Source: Agriotes lineatus (taxonomy: Eukaryota > Arthropoda > Insecta > Coleoptera > Elateridae). Taken from it: DNA of 64,000 nucleotides. This document shows positions 62,201 to 64,000 of this stretch, one piece after another. Each line of letters begins with the position of its first letter. Positions within the stretch are counted from its first letter, which is position 1. The position numbers and the translations under genes are program-made. The stretch spans positions 1 through 64,000 of the forward strand of contig CALNHX010007575.1 in assembly GCA_940337035.1 (NCBI GenBank), read 5' to 3'. The notes under the pieces are model-generated. The model was not told the DNA's origin and made no database searches. It was given only the letters and a program-made list of their open reading frames with translations.

Positions 62201-64000
62201 AGGACATTATAATTTTCTAAAGAGTTGTGGCCATTTGCCAGCGTTTATTCTGATAAATATAACTTCATCCGAAACCTCCGCGTATTATATAGGCAGTAAC
62301 CTATTGTAAAACATCCATATTGTTGTTGAAGGCCGTCCTAAATACTGATAAAATATAATTAAATGCAATTAATGCTTCACGAAAATCGAAACCGCTCTTA
62401 ATAAACGCTGTATTAATACATACGCGGGATTTAAATGCTAGCGAGTATGGAACGGCACTCCTATTAATTTACTGTATTTCCTAAAACACTCCATAAGGAC
62501 ATTATAATTTTTTAAATAGATGTTGTTATTTGCAAGTCTTTATTCCGATAAATATAAGCACCACCGAGATCTATGCGTACTATATAGGTAGCTGCCTAAT
62601 GTAAAGCATCCATATTGTTGTTAAAGGCCACCAATAATTCACAAAAAATATAATAAAATTCATTTAATGGTTCACGAAAATCGAAACTGCTCTTAATAAA
62701 CGCTATATTAATACATATGCAAGATTTATTTCCTAGGGATTGTGGAAATGCACTCCTATTAATTTACTGTAATTCGTAAAACACTCCATAAGGACATTAT
62801 AATTTTCTAAAGAGTTGTGGCCATTTGCCAGCGTTTATTCTGATAAATATAACTTCATCCGAAACCTCCGCGTATTACATAGGCAGTTACCTATTGTAAA
62901 ACATCCATATTGTTGTTGAAAGCCGTCCTAAATACTGATAAAATATAATTAAATGCAATTAATGCTTCACGAAAATCGAAACCGCTCTTAATAAACGCTG
63001 TATTAATACATACGCGGGATTTAAATGCTAGCGAGTATGGAACGGCACTCCTATTAATTTACTGTATTTCCTAAAACACTCCATAAGGACATTATAATTT
63101 TTTAAATAGATGTTGTTATTTGCAAGTCTTTATTCCGATAAATATAAGCACCACCGAGATCTATGCGTACTATATAGGTAGCTGCCTAATGTAAAGCATC
63201 CATATTGTTGTTAAAGGCCACCAATAATTCACAACAAATATAATAAAATTCATTTAATGGTTCACGAAAATCGAAACTGCTCTTAATAAGCGCTATATTA
63301 ATACATATGCAAGATTTATTTCCTAGGGATTGTGGAAATGCACTCCTATTAATTTACTGTAATTCGTAAAACACTCCATAAGGACATTATAATTTTCTAA
63401 AGAGTTGTGGCCATTTGCCAGCGTTTATTCTGATAAATATAACTTCATCCGAAACCTCCGCGTATTACATAGGCAGTTACCTATTGTAAAACATCCATAT
63501 TGTTGTTGCAGGCCGTCCTAAATACTGATAAAATATAATTAAATGCAATTAATGCTTCACGAAAATCGAAACCGCTCTTAATAAACGCTGTATTTATACA
63601 TACGCGGGATTTAAATGCTAGCGAGTATGGAACGGCACTCCTATTAATTTACTGTATTTCCTAAAACACTCCATAAGGACATTATAATTTTTTAAATAGA
63701 TGTTGTTATTTGCAAGTCTTTATTCCGATAAATATAAGCACCACCGAGACCTATGCGTACTACATAGGTAGCTGCCTAATGTAAAGCATCCATATTGTTG
63801 TTAAAGGCCACCAATAATTCACAACAAATATAATAAAATGCAATTAATGGTTCACGAAAATCGAAACTGCTCTAAATAAACGCTATATTAATACATATGC
63901 AAGATTTCTTTCCTAGGGATTGTAGAAATGCACTACTATTAATTTACTGTAATTCGTAAAACACTCCATAAGGACATTATAATTTTTTAAATAGATGTTG
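51108..64000. repeat. Satellite DNA array, 295-bp monomers (right block)
   Basis: The same A/B satellite continues in the same orientation and phase after the foldback and leaves the window. Together the two blocks hold about 44.9 kb, or roughly 152 monomers. Confidence 0.97.

Noticed and set aside
17563..64000. Hammerhead-like CTGATAA...CCGAAACC in type B monomers
   Set aside because: The position equivalent to the essential G of CUGAUGA is A in essentially all copies, type A lacks the motif, and no convincing stems flank it.
17563..64000. CENP-B box in the satellite
   Set aside because: Only the half ACGCGGGA in type A fits; the TTCG half is absent at the right distance.
17563..64000. CRISPR array
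   Set aside because: The periodicity is that of long contiguous tandem monomers without short repeats and unique spacers, in a eukaryotic setting.

Overview
The window looks like AT-rich insect (arthropod) heterochromatin. The evidence is the mix of mobile elements: a Tc1/mariner-type DDE transposase remnant, a retrotransposon with a restriction-like endonuclease (R2 type), a 3' scrap of an RTE-like non-LTR element, long-TIR foldbacks and a Harbinger-like MITE. About 45 kb is one satellite family. No host gene is recognised, and the species cannot be named from sequence alone.

Layout. (1) 1-6105 is a nest of at least three DNA transposons. An outer long-inverted-repeat element X carries a decayed minus-strand gene. 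It is split by a Tc1/mariner-like element M (2519-5993, TA duplication). M is in turn split by element C (3305-5790, TAA duplication), which carries a zinc-finger gene that is intact except for one in-frame stop. (2) 6106-14095 is gene-poor. It holds TE scraps, a diverged direct duplication, a 414-bp foldback, a 3' non-LTR fragment, an RT fragment and a 188-bp MITE. (3) 14110-17561 is a nearly complete R2-like retrotransposon on the minus strand. Its main ORF has an N-terminal zinc finger, RT with FADD, a CCHC knuckle and a C-terminal endonuclease. A short upstream ORF starts 5 bases from satellite DNA. (4) 17563-64000 is a head-to-tail satellite of about 295 bp per monomer, roughly 152 monomers, running out of the window. 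Two diverged monomer types (A and B) mostly alternate and are organised into several higher-order repeats (2360, 2350, 885 and 3825 bp). One 1517-bp foldback transposon (49591-51107) interrupts the array.

There is no gene pathway here. The parts are linked by position. The satellite supplies the sequence directly upstream of the R2-like element and the insertion site of the foldback. Both the foldback and M retain C-terminal scraps of related DDE transposases. The higher-order repeats provide uninterrupted copies of the foldback's target site, so they order the events in time.
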